Of a stretch of 64,000 nt of DNA, positions 18,870-30,555 are shown piece by piece (position 1 is the stretch's first letter; each line of letters starts with the position of its first letter). The DNA lies in contig OW203721.1 in the NCBI GenBank assembly GCA_934045075.1, positions 24,562,181 to 24,626,180 on the forward strand, in the 5' to 3' direction. Under the pieces are notes generated by a model. That model was not told the DNA's origin and searched no databases. It saw only the letters and a program-made list of their open reading frames with translations. A program made the position numbers and the translations under genes. The stretch comes from Yponomeuta sedellus. Lineage: Eukaryota > Arthropoda > Insecta > Lepidoptera > Yponomeutidae.

Positions 18870-20200
18870 TCGGAAAGCCTGTCATTGCAAAGAGTTCCGA
18901 CAAATGTCTATCCGAGCCAAGGAGCAGCCAAAGGTGAGGGTTCACAGTCGGAACAAGTTACAATGACGGTTCCGTACGCGTACTTAACAACGTTTTCGCG
19001 AAAAAATAAATCAATTTAATAAAGAAAAAAATTTGAAAATGGCGCCAACCTTAAAATAATATAAGCAGAGATTTTTTTTTCTTTACCCATTCTGGATAGG
19101 CAAAGGTAACTATGCCCATACAGCCAAGTCTTCAGTAGATTTTTTTATTGATATGAAAAGAAAATGAAATTTAATGAGATGAAATGAAATCTAAACTCAC
19201 TCAATAAATCAAATCATTAAATCTGATATTGAAAATTAGTAGCTTCTTCTTAGAAATATTAGCATGATTCTTAAAAAACTTCTGTGATTTTTTCTTAGAT
19301 TCTAGTTTCGTGGATAGGTTTTATCTTTTTAATAGACTACTCGTATATTTTGTCAGTTGGGAAAGAGAACGCACGAGTTCGGAAAAATTAAAGAAAAAGC
19401 TTGAGTATGTAATAGCCCAAAGAGTATATAACCACTACTATGTAATAGCCCACATTCCGAACGCTATACTTCTCTGCAATACGCCACTTTCTGAGCAACT
19501 TATTTGTTACCATGTATTAAAAACATTTGTTACCATGACAACGCAGTTACTAAATCTTACAGTTTTGCTTGAAAAAGGTAAAAGTAACAATAAAATACTA
19601 TTTCACACGGCGATATTAAGCATCCTATGCTTAAATTCAGACCTTTGCCTATCATTACGCCAAGTGTCACGTAACTCCGTTCAGCAGTTATTAAGTAATT
19701 GAGTAAAAAACATCCGGACACCTTCACAAACTTTCACATAATAAAATAAAACTACACCTATGTAAGTTAAGATAATAATATTCTTTATTGTGCCAGGAAA
19801 ACACATACAAAACATAATAATGTACTTGAAACGAATCATTAATTGTATTATGTTGTTTATGTATACAAATAATATACGTATTAAATAAGTTAGCTACATA
19901 CAGAGATTTTATAGGTATAGATAGGGCGCTTCGCCAACAAACTGCTTTGCAGTTTGGCGTAATTGTGTAATTGTATAAGGTTTTTTGTTTTTGTAAAATA
20001 AATAAAATAAAAAAAAAAAAAACATTTATTATATTTGTAGGATAATAAATAATATAGAAAGAATATCGAGAGAAATTGTTGAGACGCTTGACTTCAGTGA
20101 CCAGAAATTCAGCCATCGATGTGATAACTGCTCTAAACATCCTAGAATGGCTAAGCTAAACGTTCTTGTAACAATATTGATCTGTGATTATAAGTATTGT
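18870..20200. other. No supported gene; AT-rich with two longer frames
   Basis: Plus frame 19310-19702 (130 codons) and minus frame 20140-19724 (138 codons) show no recognisable domains and have compositions expected of AT-rich noncoding sequence. A poly-A/T tract lies at 19990-20025. Confidence 0.35.
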
Positions 20201-20205
20201 AGGGC

Positions 20206-20238
20206 GGATCACGATCACGAGCGGGTGATCGTGATCCT
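20206..20238. promoter_or_regulatory. 13-bp palindrome, possible transcription-factor site
   Basis: GGATCACGATCAC and GTGATCGTGATCC flank a 7-nt spacer about 200 bp upstream of a TATA box. Function is inference. Confidence 0.35.
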
Positions 20239-20412
20239 CCACTATAAAGAGAAATTTCCTGCCAGGCAGATCGTATGCCTGGGGACGGTCGGTCGAACTG
20301 TTGTTAGTCGGACGTTATATTTATGGTATGTCAAGTGAAACACTTTGATTGCGCGATGCTGGAATGTTGGAGTTAGTAGTGCGCGCGCAGAGTTGACATG
20401 TGCTCGCCACAG

Positions 20413-20605
20413 TATAAAAGTGATTGTTATCTAGCCCTTGTAGTCTATATAGAACTTATGGTTTCGCCAGTTCTTTAAAGTTCGCTAGAAGGAATCTCTT
20501 ACAGACATGAGCTGGCTTTTGTACTTATTATTTCTTATGGATTGTTCTGCTATGGTTTGTTTCAAAGACCTGAAATCACCAATCCGCGGTGGGCACGCGT
20601 GTTAA
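20413..20605 (+). CDS. Possible TATA promoter and signal-peptide first exon
   Basis: TATAAAAG at 20413-20420 lies about 90 bp before an ATG at 20507 that opens MSWLLYLLFLMDCSAMVCFK, which looks like a signal peptide. The open frame ends at 20605 after 32 codons, where it has run into a dispersed repeat (CCAATCCGCGGTGGGC). If real, a donor such as GTTTGT near 20554 would end the exon before the repeat; no acceptor partner was identified. It may equally be chance. Confidence 0.25.
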
Positions 20606-20649
20606 TTCAGCCCTCTCTCTCAGTGCCCTGCAAGTGAGATGTTCATAGG

Positions 20650-21003
20650 CTACCACTGCTAGGGCATAAGTCTTTTACAGCATCGCAGGAAGTTTAGGCC
20701 ATACTCCACCACGGGGGCCAAGTCCGAGTTGGTGGAGGATTGTAAGACAGAGTTACTGTGAGAGAGACTGTCAGAAGTTATCAAGGTGCCTATAAGGCCT
20801 CTGACATGGCTTAACGACTGGCATTACATGAAAGCCGGCACCATCGGCTTATCGTGCTTTGCGAAGCACGGAAGCGCTCGGAAAAATACCACTAGCGTAG
20901 ACAGCGGTAGACACCCATCCTGCACCTGACCGCGCCTTTTGTTGCTTAACTCTCAGTGATTGATTCCAATCACTCGGTTCGACTAAGCCACAAGCGCTTC
21001 CGT
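20650..21003 (-). repeat. 5S-rRNA-derived SINE, near full length
   Basis: Reverse strand starts at 21003 with AAGCGCTTGTGGCTTAGTCG, passes a 5S-like region (reverse of ACCTGACCGCGCCTTTTGTTGCTTAACT), then body and 3' end. The tail lies near 20650. About 355 bp. Confidence 0.8.
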
Positions 21004-21029
21004 TGACGGTAGAATTTTACCCCTCCGGG

Positions 21030-21365
21030 ACACAGGCGTGAGTTTAACATGTAACTTATATAGAGAATTTATTTATACTGGGTATGGCTTAAAGCGGGTA
21101 CCCACGCCGAAATGTTCACTCAGTTTAATCTCTGTTGGACAAAGTTGTCGCAGGCCAGGTGAGATTGAACCCGCTCCGAGCGAGAAACAATCTCTTGTGT
21201 GCACTCCCTGCCAAACTTTCCTCCAGGAGCGGCTTGTGAAAAAGGGGACGTGACAAAAGGTATTACCCCCCATAATACGAGTATTTACCCCAAATCAAAT
21301 CAAAAAGGTTGTGTTCAAAACAGCTTGTAAACTGCAAGTTAGGGCGCTTTGGGGTGTACTTAAGT
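21030..21365. other. No supported gene
   Basis: Overlapping short frames on both strands (71 and 66 codons), no domain recognised. Confidence 0.35.
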
Positions 21366-21370
21366 CACGA

Positions 21371-21520
21371 ATGGAATAAAAATCATAACTTGTTTTTTAT
21401 TTTTTTAGGTACGTTCTTTTCCAAAGCTCCTCCAAAGTCCTAGGCTGTGGATCCCAGGCTCTAGACTCTAGACCGTTTAAAAAAACGTATTAAAAAGCAA
21501 GTTATGATTATTATTCTATT
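21371..21520. mobile_element. Short inverted-repeat element
   Basis: AATAAAAATCATAACTTGTT at the left pairs with AAGCAAGTTATGATTATTAT at the right; arms about 28 bp, total about 150 bp. Confidence 0.55.
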
Positions 21521-21666
21521 GGTATTCTATAGTTTGCACCGCCAAGCGCCTTACTGAATGTTACAAGTTGTTGCAGCCATATTTGCCTCTTTTCAATATT
21601 ACATATGCCGTTGTATAGATTGCGATTGCGCAATGTAAATACTTTGTTTTAGACAGTAAAACAAGC

Positions 21667-21850
21667 CAAGTTCGAGGCCTTAGGGCGGCTTGAAAACTTT
21701 TGACAGTAAGAGCACTAGTCTTGCACGTCTCCACCAATCCGGATTTGGCCCCCGTGGTGGAGTACGGGTGGAACTATACCTTCCTTTGGGAAGAGACCCG
21801 TGCCCTTCGGTGGGGACTTAATGAGTTGCTGATGCTTATGATGACAATAA
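21667..21850 (+). repeat. Divergent 5S-SINE subfamily, 3' part
   Basis: GAGGCCTTAGGGCGGCTTGA, CCTCCTTTGGG-type palindrome in place of CCTGCGATGCAGG, GTGCCCTTCGGTGGGGACTT and a GATGCTTATGATGA tail. A sister copy is at 27722-27835 with a (GAT)n tail; fragments at 25165-25235 and 34915-35175. Confidence 0.65.
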
Positions 21851-22074
21851 AACAAAGCCTTCGGTTCGGAATTCATTAGCATTATTTCTTGTAGCTACAT
21901 TAATCAGTTTAGGTGGGTCCGCTCCTGAGCGCAAGTTAAACTAGGAGTCTATTCCCAAATGTAGGTAATTTTAGAGACAATTGGACAAAAAATCTCTAAG
22001 TACTCCAGTACAAGTAAACGCGACGTAGCCTACATCTGAAACTGGTGTAATAGTAGGTACATTACACAACTAGG

Positions 22075-22262
22075 GTGGTAATACAAAGAAAGGCCGAGAT
22101 CGCAGAACTTTGCGGCCCGAGCTGCAAGCGATGGACGTAAATATGCGATCGAGAGCTTTCTTTATTACCTTCCGTGTTGTGAACATTTTTTTATGTCTAC
22201 ACTTGGCCAGAATGCGGAAAAAGCCACTTTATTGCCAGGTGTGGCATAAATATATTTACGAG
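22075..22262 (-). repeat. Dispersed repeat, 'CCACACCTGGCAATAAAGTGG' family
   Basis: Reverse copy of the sequence at 53549-53768 and 54078-54269: ends ACATTACACAACTAGGGTGG and CCACTTTATTGCCAGGTGTG, with AATATGCGATCGAGAGCTTT inside. It gives a boundary for this mobile unit outside the 54-kb foldback. Confidence 0.65.
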
Positions 22263-22600
22263 TATATATTCAAGTCTATTCACTGAGTCAATCATTGGCC
22301 AGGCCATCGATACCTCGAACGCTCAGATTTCTTTCGGTTAATTAATAAGAGCGAGTCTAATTAATTGAACGAGAATGAAAATCTAGCTACCGGTGCTCCG
22401 CAAAATGCGACTGGAACTAACGTGAAGTTTTCAAAAGTTTGTTGTAATTAATGAAATGTAGCACTCGTCGGGCTGTACATTTTGCTATTGCAAATTGCAA
22501 AGGCTAGAAAATAATTATAACGCAGACTTTTTACATCTCTCGCTAGAGTCTTCCCACGCAATCCCAAGCTTCTCTCGCGGAGAGAGAGTATGGGCTTAGG

Positions 22601-22766
22601 CCATGTTTTCACGGTTTTAGTCCGCTCGGACCGAGTGCGCCATCCAAGTAAACTAACGCTTCTGATTGGACGGTTCTCCGTAACAACACCAAAATAGCCA
22701 ATCAAAAGCATTAGTTTACTCGGATGGCGCGCTCTGAGCGAGCGCACTAAGACCGTGAAAACCTGG
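22601..22766. mobile_element. Palindromic MITE, about 166 bp
   Basis: CCATGTTTTCACGGTTTTAG and the right-end CTAAGACCGTGAAAACCTGG are inverted, and pairing extends imperfectly for about 70 bp on each side (GCGCCATCCAAGTAAACTAA with TTAGTTTACTCGGATGGCGC). Confidence 0.75.
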
Positions 22767-22894
22767 CATTTTTCCCGCAATTACTTACCGTAGACTGGCA
22801 ATTTTAAGAGCTAAAGTAATACCTCTAATTAAACATGTTTTTTTTTACTCTAGTACCGAGAGACATGCAAAATAAACTAAATTGACATACATAT

Positions 22895-24205
22895 AAACTC
22901 ACGCCTATATGCCAGAGGAGTGAACATAGACAAGGGTATAGTTGACAAACTGGAAGTTTACCTTAGAACGATTGTGGATATGTAATTAAATAGTTCAAGC
23001 ATTTCGGACCACGATAAATGATTGTGTTGTTTGGAAGTTATTCTACTTGGTGTGATTTATTTTATAGTAAGTAAATTATTTATTTGATACTCAAATCTTA
23101 ATATCTAACAATACAAATTTAACACACAGATTTGGCACCAAATTGGTCTCCGCTCAGCATCATGCCGTGACCGGTAGCGACCACGACGCTGGTTTTCAGC
23201 GGCTACCATTTACGGTACAAACAAAGAAAAAGAAAATAAAATACACTAAAATACAAAGGCCGGGATAAAAAAACACTTAGAGAATTGTTCAGTTTAGAGA
23301 TGACTTATACGAATAGTGACTATTGTTTTATTATTGAAAATTGTTCATCTTGTTGATTGGACTCATGGGATCTTATTAGATAGAATCAGTCGACATCACA
23401 TCAACCTTTTCATGCGTGTACTGTAGACAGTTACGTTGGGCATGATATTGTACCAAGTATAGGTGATGTGATATTCTGTTAAAATTCAGAATGTACTTTT
23501 AAATATGTGGTTGCTTAGTTTCCATCAAACTATTATACTCGTTCTTGTTATTAATAAATACAACATAAATACAGAAAATACTTTTCTCTACTACAATCTC
23601 GATCCAAATGCAGCTGCCAACAGAGTGTAAATTCATTACGTCAAAATATATATACGATTTTTAAAGTTTTTATCATGAATTTCGTTCTACATTACACTTT
23701 TTACGCGACTGCGGCAGAGCCCAAACGGAGAGTAAGTGTTTGACTTGTATATATGTGTGTAATATCACTAGAAAGCCAAAAAAAACTAACTAACCGACTA
23801 CTGAGCTTTGACTTCTAAGCAGGCGGGATTCAAATTCTAAAATTTATCTTATTGCTAAGTGGGTTTCACTTAAGTAGTTAACGCTCTGCAGTTAGTTTGC
23901 TGGCTATTTTTAGGCCATTTACTTACATTTTTCCAGTTTTTTTTACAGGTTCAAAGCCTTTGATGTCATGCCCTACCTATGGCGGTATCGGTTTTCAACC
24001 CACATCACAGAAAAGTTAAATGTGAGCGCCTAATTACACACAACATTGTAGGTACTACCTTTTGACCCCCGGCGTGTGCCCCCAAAGTTTGAGGCCCTCA
24101 CAAGAGGGCCAATTTTGACGGGAGAGGAAAAAACGGATTTTGCCTTGTTTTTTGCGCACCTATTTATGTTTGGACGCCGGCGTTTTTGTTGGTTTTAATC
24201 AAGGA
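22895..24205. other. No supported gene
   Basis: AT-rich; starts with a weak 'CACGCCTGTAT' family fragment. No domain, no clear element. Confidence 0.4.
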
Positions 24206-24207
24206 AA

Positions 24208-24292
24208 CGCTCGTGGTCTAGTGGGACTGAGTGATTAGAATCAATCACTAAGCTTAAGAAACAACAGGCGCGGTCAGGTGCTGGATGGGTGA
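24208..24292 (+). repeat. 5S-SINE head fragment with intact internal promoter
   Basis: CGCTCGTGGTCTAGTGGG, then CAACAGGCGCGGTCAGGTGC and TGGATGGGTGACCAT. Box A region, intermediate element and box C of 5S rRNA are all visible. It then joins AGTGATAAGGCCGCCG, a LINE 3'-UTR-like block, instead of the usual SINE body. Confidence 0.7.
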
Positions 24293-24299
24293 CCATACG

Positions 24300-25160
24300 A
24301 GATCCAGTTTTAGTGATAAGGCCGCCGTCTGTACTCGTTGGTTAAGAAATATCTGTGTAATTTCCATTTTTTTGTACAATAAAGTGTTCTCTAACTATCT
24401 AATGGATGGAAGGCTGGAAGGCTTAACATTAAGATTAGTTGGCGCATGGTACCATTTATGGTTTGTTTTAGTCACATTTTACAATTTATTCAAAGACTTA
24501 TTTTAACTCTAGTAACATAGTGTAGTACTAACAAAAATGGTGTATGTAATATAAGGTTGATAATTAGGATAAGGTTAAGGAAGTAATTCCAGGCAGCTCT
24601 TGAAATATCACTTCATTCCAAAAATATGATGAATTTTCGTCAGAATTTCAAGCAACCGCCTCCGAGGAGGTAAATTGCGTGAGTCAAGAGGTCATTTTAA
24701 TATTTTGTTATGCATGTTATTTAAATCAGGCATCTTAAAGCAATACGGTCTTAATTATTCTAAGGTCTTACTTCCTTATTATATTTTCTTCATTTCGCCG
24801 GTGTTCATGGCAAAATTTATAAGCGAGACTTTGTTATTTATGAAGTACCGCCCTCTGAGGCTAATAAAGGTTGAATTAACGTTTGTTATAGTGTTGAACC
24901 GCTTTTACGGGACTGCAACTTGTTTATGTCTTTATTTGGAGCAGGGTGTTTTTAGTTTTTTTTAAATACTCCGGTTTCCACAGACTATGGGTCCGTGCCT
25001 TTTTTCGTTCCGGTTGTTTTTATTTTTGCCTGTTTACTCCTTACACACGGATGTATTTATATCCGTTTCTTTACACTTTCAGTTTTTTTAGTAAGAATGA
25101 ATGAATGACTGAATGATTTATCTTGCCACAAACGAATATTATTACATAACTATAATTATA
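24300..25160. other. No supported gene
   Basis: A 96-codon plus frame (24675-24965) is hydrophobic but AT-rich, with no family resemblance. Confidence 0.35.
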
Positions 25161-25164
25161 AAAT

Positions 25165-25235
25165 AAAGCCAAGTCAGAGGCCTTAGGAGGGCGGCTTGAA
25201 AACTTCTGACAGTGAGACCAGCCACTAGTCTTGAA
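25165..25235 (+). repeat. Divergent 5S-SINE fragment
   Basis: AAGTCAGAGGCCTTAGGAGG and CTTCTGACAGTGAGACCAGC; same subfamily as 21667-21850. Confidence 0.55.
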
Positions 25236-25337
25236 GGATAAAGGCGTCTTCAAATAAAATAAAAACTACTACTGCAAGACTACTGCAAAAACTACTGCAA
25301 AAAGATAAAGGCGTCTTCAAATAAAATAAAAACTACT
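25236..25337 (+). repeat. Local direct duplication at the LINE 5' junction
   Basis: GATAAAGGCGTCTTCAAATA and the following AAATAAAAACTACT occur twice (near 25237 and 25304), separated by ACTGCAA-type triplicated sequence. Confidence 0.75.
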
Positions 25338-27180
25338 TGGCAAGTGATTAACAAGGAGACAGGCAAAGCAAAGCCGAGGGATCAGAGTTTTGCGCTAAAG
25401 GTATACGGGAAAATAGTCAACTCAAGTGACGAAATCGCAAAGTATTTGAAAATTTCTTCACAAACATCCCACTAAATATAACGGCGGGCTTAAATTCTTC
25501 GTCTCAGTCAGCAGAATCACTAATGTTAGAAAATATAAAACCATGCGTAACAGACTTTCAATTATTCTCCCACGTTAGCTCCCAAACTATTATTAAAACA
25601 TTTAACCAAATAAATATAAAGAAAACTGAAGACTTGTGTGGTCTGTCGGTCAAACTTATATCCACGGTAATACATATTATTGCACCACACCTTGCTACAA
25701 TTTTTAATAAATGTGTTGATTATGGGACTTTCCCAGATCTCTTAAAATTTAGTAAAATAGTTCTTCTATTTAAGGCAGGTGATAATGAGGATCCAAACAA
25801 TTTTATTCCCGTAGCAATACTACTGGTATTAAGTAAAGTGTTTGAGAAACTAATTCTACACCAATTGTTGACACACTTTAGTTTAAATAAACTCTTCCAT
25901 AAAAAACAATTCGGTTTCACTAAGGGTCGTTCAACGACCGACGCAGGAGTGGCATTAATGAATCACATCTTTGATGTGTGGGAGGAGGCACAGGATGCTA
26001 TCGGGGTTTTCTGTGACCTTTCTAAAGCTTTTGATTGTGTAGACCATAAAACGCTCCTTTGTAAATTAAACAGATACGGTCTCAGTAATGGATCTCTAGG
26101 TCTTTTTCGATCATATTTAGCAAACAGAGTTCAGAAAGATGACATGAATTGGGTTAAGTCTTCTGGATCTGATGTTAAAATAGGAGTTCCTCAGGGTTCT
26201 ATTTTGGGACCTTTCCTTTTCTTAGTATATACATATATGATTTGCAATGATCTGCCCTACCTAGTTGAGAAATTGTCACAAATAGTATTGTTTGCAGACA
26301 ATACTTCTCTAATTTTTAAAATCAAGAGAGGTCAATCTAATCTAGACGATGTAAACAACGCCCTTTGTAAAGTGTTAAACTGGTTTACTGTAAACAATCT
26401 CACGTTGAATGCGAAAAAGACAAAATGTATAAAGTTTTCATTGCCCAATGTAAAAAAGTGGACACAATTTTAATTATAGCTGGTGACAGACTAGACTTAG
26501 TAGAGTCCACGGTGTTTTTAGGTATTACAATAGACTCGAAACTGCAATGGGGTCCACACATAAAAAATCTAGCGGGTAGGTTAAGTTCAGCCGCATTTGC
26601 AGTTAGAAAAATTAGGCAACTAACAGATGTGTCAACTGCGAGGCTTGTATATTTCAGTTATTTTCACAGTATTATGTCATATGGTTTGTTACTATGGGGT
26701 CGTGCGGCAGATATAGAAACAGTTTTTTATTCTACAAAAAAGGGCTGTTAGAGCTGTCTACAATTTACCTACCAGGCAATCGCTACGGGATATTTTCAAG
26801 GTAATAGGAATTCTAACGCTGACCTGTCAATATATATTCGATAACATAATGTACGTACGAAAAAACATAACAACATTTAATTAAACAGGGATATCCATAA
26901 CGTAAACACTAGAAACAGAAACAAAGTTGCTTTATCTGAATTCAGATTAGCCAAGGTAAATGCATCTTTTGTAGGACTAAGTATACGTTTTTACAATAAA
27001 ATTCCAGAACATATTCTATCCCTGCCTGAAAGCAAATTTAAAAATTTCATTAAAAAGGCGCTGTGTAAAAAGACCTATTATAGAATAGATGACTTTATAA
27101 ATGATGTAAACACTTGGCAGTAGACCAATTCCACAACGAGTAAATCATAGTTATTAAATAAATATTTTATATGTAGCAAC
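25236..27180 (+). pseudogene. Degenerate LINE family A, reverse transcriptase (Jockey/CR1-like)
   Basis: The longest coding stretch of the window. A 316-codon frame (25523-26473) holds RT motifs: LLFKAGD near residue 80, KQFGFTKGRSTTDAG near 128, CDLSKAFDCVD at 164-174 (first catalytic Asp), GVPQGSILGPF at 221-231 and FADN at 257-260. The catalytic box is normally [FY]ADD, so the second Asp is changed to Asn. Just before it, TYMIC looks like a short insertion. A frameshift near 26455 moves to a second frame (VFLGITIDSKLQWG…HSIMSYGLLLWGR); another near 26735 leads to the C-terminal domain. Upstream coding remnants reach back to about 25340; the endonuclease part is absent. Clade is judged from motifs only. 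Confidence 0.8.
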
Positions 27181-27184
27181 CGAA

Positions 27185-27340
27185 TCACTGAAATCCTCAG
27201 TGTTAGTTATGTCACATTTTAAGTTTGTACAGACGACGTGATTGCATATTAGTAAATATATCATACATTCTATAACTGACAAAAACTTAATCTGCAGGTT
27301 TGATAAAGGTCATTTGAATGGTGGCGTGGTGGCCGGGTCA
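27185..27340. other. Spacer
   Basis: No gene or recognised repeat. Confidence 0.4.
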
Positions 27341-27344
27341 TCTA

Positions 27345-27720
27345 TCTCCCTCCAAAATGGTTGAGACTGATGATGGCTGACCTCTGCGTTATGCTCGTGA
27401 ACGAGTGCTGTTCGTGTGTCTCGCCGCAGCACTTGTCATGTTTTCACGGCGTATGTAAAAAATAATAATTAAATAATGCCTTAGCATTTAAAGTTATTAA
27501 TGGCAATCATGGAATCTTATGCGTATAGGTGGTATCTAATGTATTAGATTTAAGGGGACTTGAGAAAAGATGGTCAGAGTGGAGTTTTTTTTCCCCGCTG
27601 CCTTTTTCTACACTATATTACGGCCCGAAGGCGGCGGCTTTCACTTTCACTTTCATGTTACATAGTTCTTTGATATTCAGCAAACAGAATGTAAATTCTT
27701 TACGGTGAAATAAATTGAAA
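27345..27720 (+). repeat. LINE family B 3' UTR, longest copy
   Basis: ATGGCTGACCTCTGCGTTAT, GCTCGTGAACGAGTGCTG, AATGGCAATCATGGAATCTT, TGGTCAGAGTGGAG and AACAGAATGTAAATTCTTTA, ending in a TGAAATGAATTGA-like tail. The reverse copy at 61152-61500 has the same order. Confidence 0.65.
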
Positions 27721-27721
27721 T

Positions 27722-27835
27722 GAATTGAAGCCTCCACCAATCCGCACTTGGCGCCAGTGGTGGAATATCCCTTCCTCAGGGAAGAGACCCGTGCCCCTCG
27801 GTGGGGACATAATAGGTTGAAGATGATGATGATTA
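27722..27835 (+). repeat. Divergent 5S-SINE 3' end with (GAT)n tail
   Basis: GAAGCCTCCACCAATCCGCA, GTGCCCCTCGGTGGGGACAT and GAAGATGATGATGATT. Confidence 0.65.
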
Positions 27836-27839
27836 AATA

Positions 27840-28088
27840 AAGTGTTCGTGTGACAATAACACTCTTTCAGCGTATCACTACTTACTGCGTAGTAGCACTA
27901 CTTTATGCGCGCAAGCTTAGGATAAGAAAATACCGAGACAAGTCTGACAAGTCTTTAATCATAAAGTATTTGAGGTTCATTTTAGCTTGCACAGTTGCTC
28001 AAGCACGACATTGCCGGCCTGTTGTAAAAAATGGTATTAGGGTCACGTTGGCACTGCGGTTGAAAACTGCAAAAGATACCTTTTGTTT
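27840..28088. other. No supported gene
   Basis: An 84-codon frame (27850-28104) runs into the adjacent repeat and shows no domain. Confidence 0.35.
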
Positions 28089-28089
28089 T

Positions 28090-28325
28090 AAAAAACCTAT
28101 TTAGAGGCTAAAAATTCCACCCATGCCGGGATTCGAACCCGCGACCTCTGGCTATCCGTGCCAGCACTCTTTCCATCTGAGCTGATGGGCGCTCACCGGC
28201 ATCAGTGAAATTTCGAACCTCTTTACACTATTCTCTGTATTACGTACAGCGACATCTGGCTGAAGTAAATTGCATCACTTACAGCCCCGAGTACCTACTT
28301 TGCAGTTAGGTTTTTACATTGGAAT
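28090..28325 (-). repeat. 308-bp tRNA-like unit, single copy
   Basis: Minus-strand unit from AACCTATTTAGAGGCTAAAA to TTTGCAGTTAGGTTT. The tRNA-like module near 28118-28190 has B box GGTTCGAATCC and anticodon stem CTGGC/GCCAG. Confidence 0.75.
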
Positions 28326-28364
28326 AAAAAAATCGGAAAAGTTAGTAAAAAAAATAGTCTCGGG

Positions 28365-28500
28365 TTTTAGATGTTTTTATTGTATAAAATCTATCGTCGA
28401 GTTAGCACCTGCAGGACAATTCATCTAAGTAGTTGTTCTCAGTATAGGGCTAACGAGATCTGTATATTAAGTCCACGAATATTTATTATTATTTATTATA
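28365..28500 (+). repeat. tRNA-SINE family E, 3' part
   Basis: AATCTATCGTCGAGTTAGCA, AGTATAGGGCTAACGAGATC and GTCCACGAATATTTATTATT match the 3' half of the SINEs at 45849 and 61770. Confidence 0.65.
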
Positions 28501-29037
28501 TATATTTACGTCTTTTTTCGTAAAGACAGGATTTTATTTTGTAATTATTAGAGTTAAAATATCATATGCTTAATTTATAAAGGCCTTCTATAATTTATAA
28601 GATTCATATTTTTAGTAATGTCATCTGTATATACTTGTGGAATGCAATAAATTATTGAGTGTTAAGTAAATAAGGTCTTTTACATATATTTTATATATCT
28701 TTATATATATATTACTGATACTTTAACAAACATTTCTTTCACGGTACTATCTTTAATATTTCTCGTCTAAGCTGTCGTTTTCAATCTGCTCGAGTAGTAG
28801 ACACATAGTGCACTAAAATAAACTTCTCTCTAAAATTCCCCAACAAAAGCAGCGGAACATCAATCTAAGTCGCTCTTGAACGGAAATAATAGAAAAAAGT
28901 TCGCTCTCCAACATCGGTCTTAACTTACGACACACAATAACGTTCCGAACTCGGAAACGGTTTAATAGACACCTACTTGTTCTTAAGCCCAGCCACCGTA
29001 GTAATATTTTATAGAGTAAAATTTAATGTTTACAGTA

Positions 29038-29290
29038 GTGGCATTTTTCCGAGCGCTTCCGTGCTTCGCAAGGCACGTTAAGCCGTTGGTGCCGGCTGTC
29101 ATATAATGGCAGTCGTTAAGCCATGTCAGAGGCCTTATGGGCGGCTTGATAACTTCTGACAGTAAGGCCCGCCACTGTCTTACAATCCTCCACCAACCCG
29201 GACTTGACCCCCGTGGTGGAGTATGGCCTAACCTTCCTGCGATGCAGGAAGAGACCCGTGCCCCAGCAGTGGGGACTTACAAGGGTTGAT
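29038..29290 (+). repeat. 5S-SINE, 5S head missing
   Basis: Starts at AGTGGCATTTTTCCGAGCGC and runs through the body and CCTGCGATGCAGG block to CAGCAGTGGGGACTT, with a GATAACGATAACGAT tail. Confidence 0.8.
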
Positions 29291-29304
29291 AACGATAACG
29301 ATAA

Positions 29305-29865
29305 TGTTTACAGAGATTTCTTTAAAGAAACAAACATCCTGACCGTTGCCAGCCAGTATATCTATGGAAATATTATGTATGTCAGGAAAAATATAAGCAA
29401 CTTTAAAACTGCAGGTAGCCAACACAATGTAAATACTAGAAATAAACAATTAAACTCTTGATACTAACATTTAGGCTGGCAAAGGTTAATACATCCTTCA
29501 TGGGGCATTATATACGTTTTATAATAAAATCCCTGAAGATATATTAAGCTTGCTTAATGGCGGTTCAAAAAATATGTTAAGCACACTTTGTGCCAAAAGG
29601 GCTACTATAATATAAAGGATTATATAGATGACAATGATGTCTGGAATTAAAACAAGTAAAATGCCTGAGTATTGTAAAAATTGTGTAAACTCTGTTAATT
29701 AAGGACTTTGAAAAGACTAAGTTTGGAGTTTTTTGTCCATTTTCGCTCCAAAATGATCTAGATTTTGAAATGGACACCTAGGTAGTTTGAATTGTAACGT
29801 TCATTAAGCCGCAGTTTCTTCGTTACTTCGAATAAAACCTTTTCATTTCATTTTCCTTTCATAAA
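29305..29865 (+). pseudogene. LINE family A C-terminus and 3' UTR
   Basis: Plus-strand equivalent of 8165-8700: MYVRKNISNFKTAGSQHNVN, then frameshifted RLAKVN and YYNIKDYIDDNDVWN-like segments, then the 3' UTR ending in CTTTTCATTTCATTTTCC. The 5'-truncation point is close to that at 8700. Confidence 0.65.
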
Positions 29866-29914
29866 TATTTTTTTAATGTTGAATTATACCATAGACCAAA
29901 TGATTATACTAATT

Positions 29915-30095
29915 CTAGCTGTGTACCGCGGAGTCAGCCGCGGTTAATCAATTTTGCCATGGGAATAAGACAACATTTTCCCGCAATAAAACGTAGCCTA
30001 TGTATTAATTCAGGGAGTCAGCTAACGCAGCATTTTAGACGCGAAGAAGTTACAAACATACACACTCACAAACTTTCGCCTTTATAATATCAGCG
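29915..30095 (+). repeat. Lepidopteran-type non-LTR 3' repeat
   Basis: Copy of 13386-13605: CCGCGGTTAATCAATTTTGC, TCCCGCAATAAAACGTAGCC, CACACTCACAAACTTTCGCC. Confidence 0.55.
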
Positions 30096-30540
30096 TGATG
30101 ATACCTTATTATGCGACATAAGCCGTTTGAAAACTATAATTTCACGTCAAAACTGAACCGATCGCGAACTGAGATCCAAATACGCTTGCTTCCTTTTCCA
30201 TTTGAAACTTAGTGTGTCTGCCAAGTTAATTTGTAAGTACGTCAGTGTATACGTGTAACTCGCCTGAAGCGAGGAACTATTTAATTCCGAATTCACCGAA
30301 ACGCTTGCGTCCAATTTATTAAGTCCTGGAGCGTCTACTCTAATGCGAAGTTTATGTGAACCGGTCTATTAAGCCCAAGCTCACTGTATATTCAACTTGT
30401 CACCAACAGTAGGCAGCTAGTCCGTATTGGATTAGCCGACGGGAGAAACAGCTTAACTTGTGGTGGACCGTCGAGTTACACTGCAAGTGGAGAGTTACCA
30501 TGACTGTTCTTGAGGAGTGGAGAACTTACACTGAAAAATC
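30096..30540. other. No supported gene
   Basis: No open frame of note and no repeat match. Confidence 0.4.
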
Positions 30541-30555
30541 GTCATCATCATCATC

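Noticed and set aside
19310..20140. Frames of 130 and 138 codons on opposite strands
   Set aside because: Composition is that of AT-rich noncoding DNA and nothing is recognisable in either translation.
24285..24506. 73-codon frame starting MGDHTRSS
   Set aside because: Its start is the box C region of a 5S-SINE fragment and the rest is LINE-tail-like sequence.
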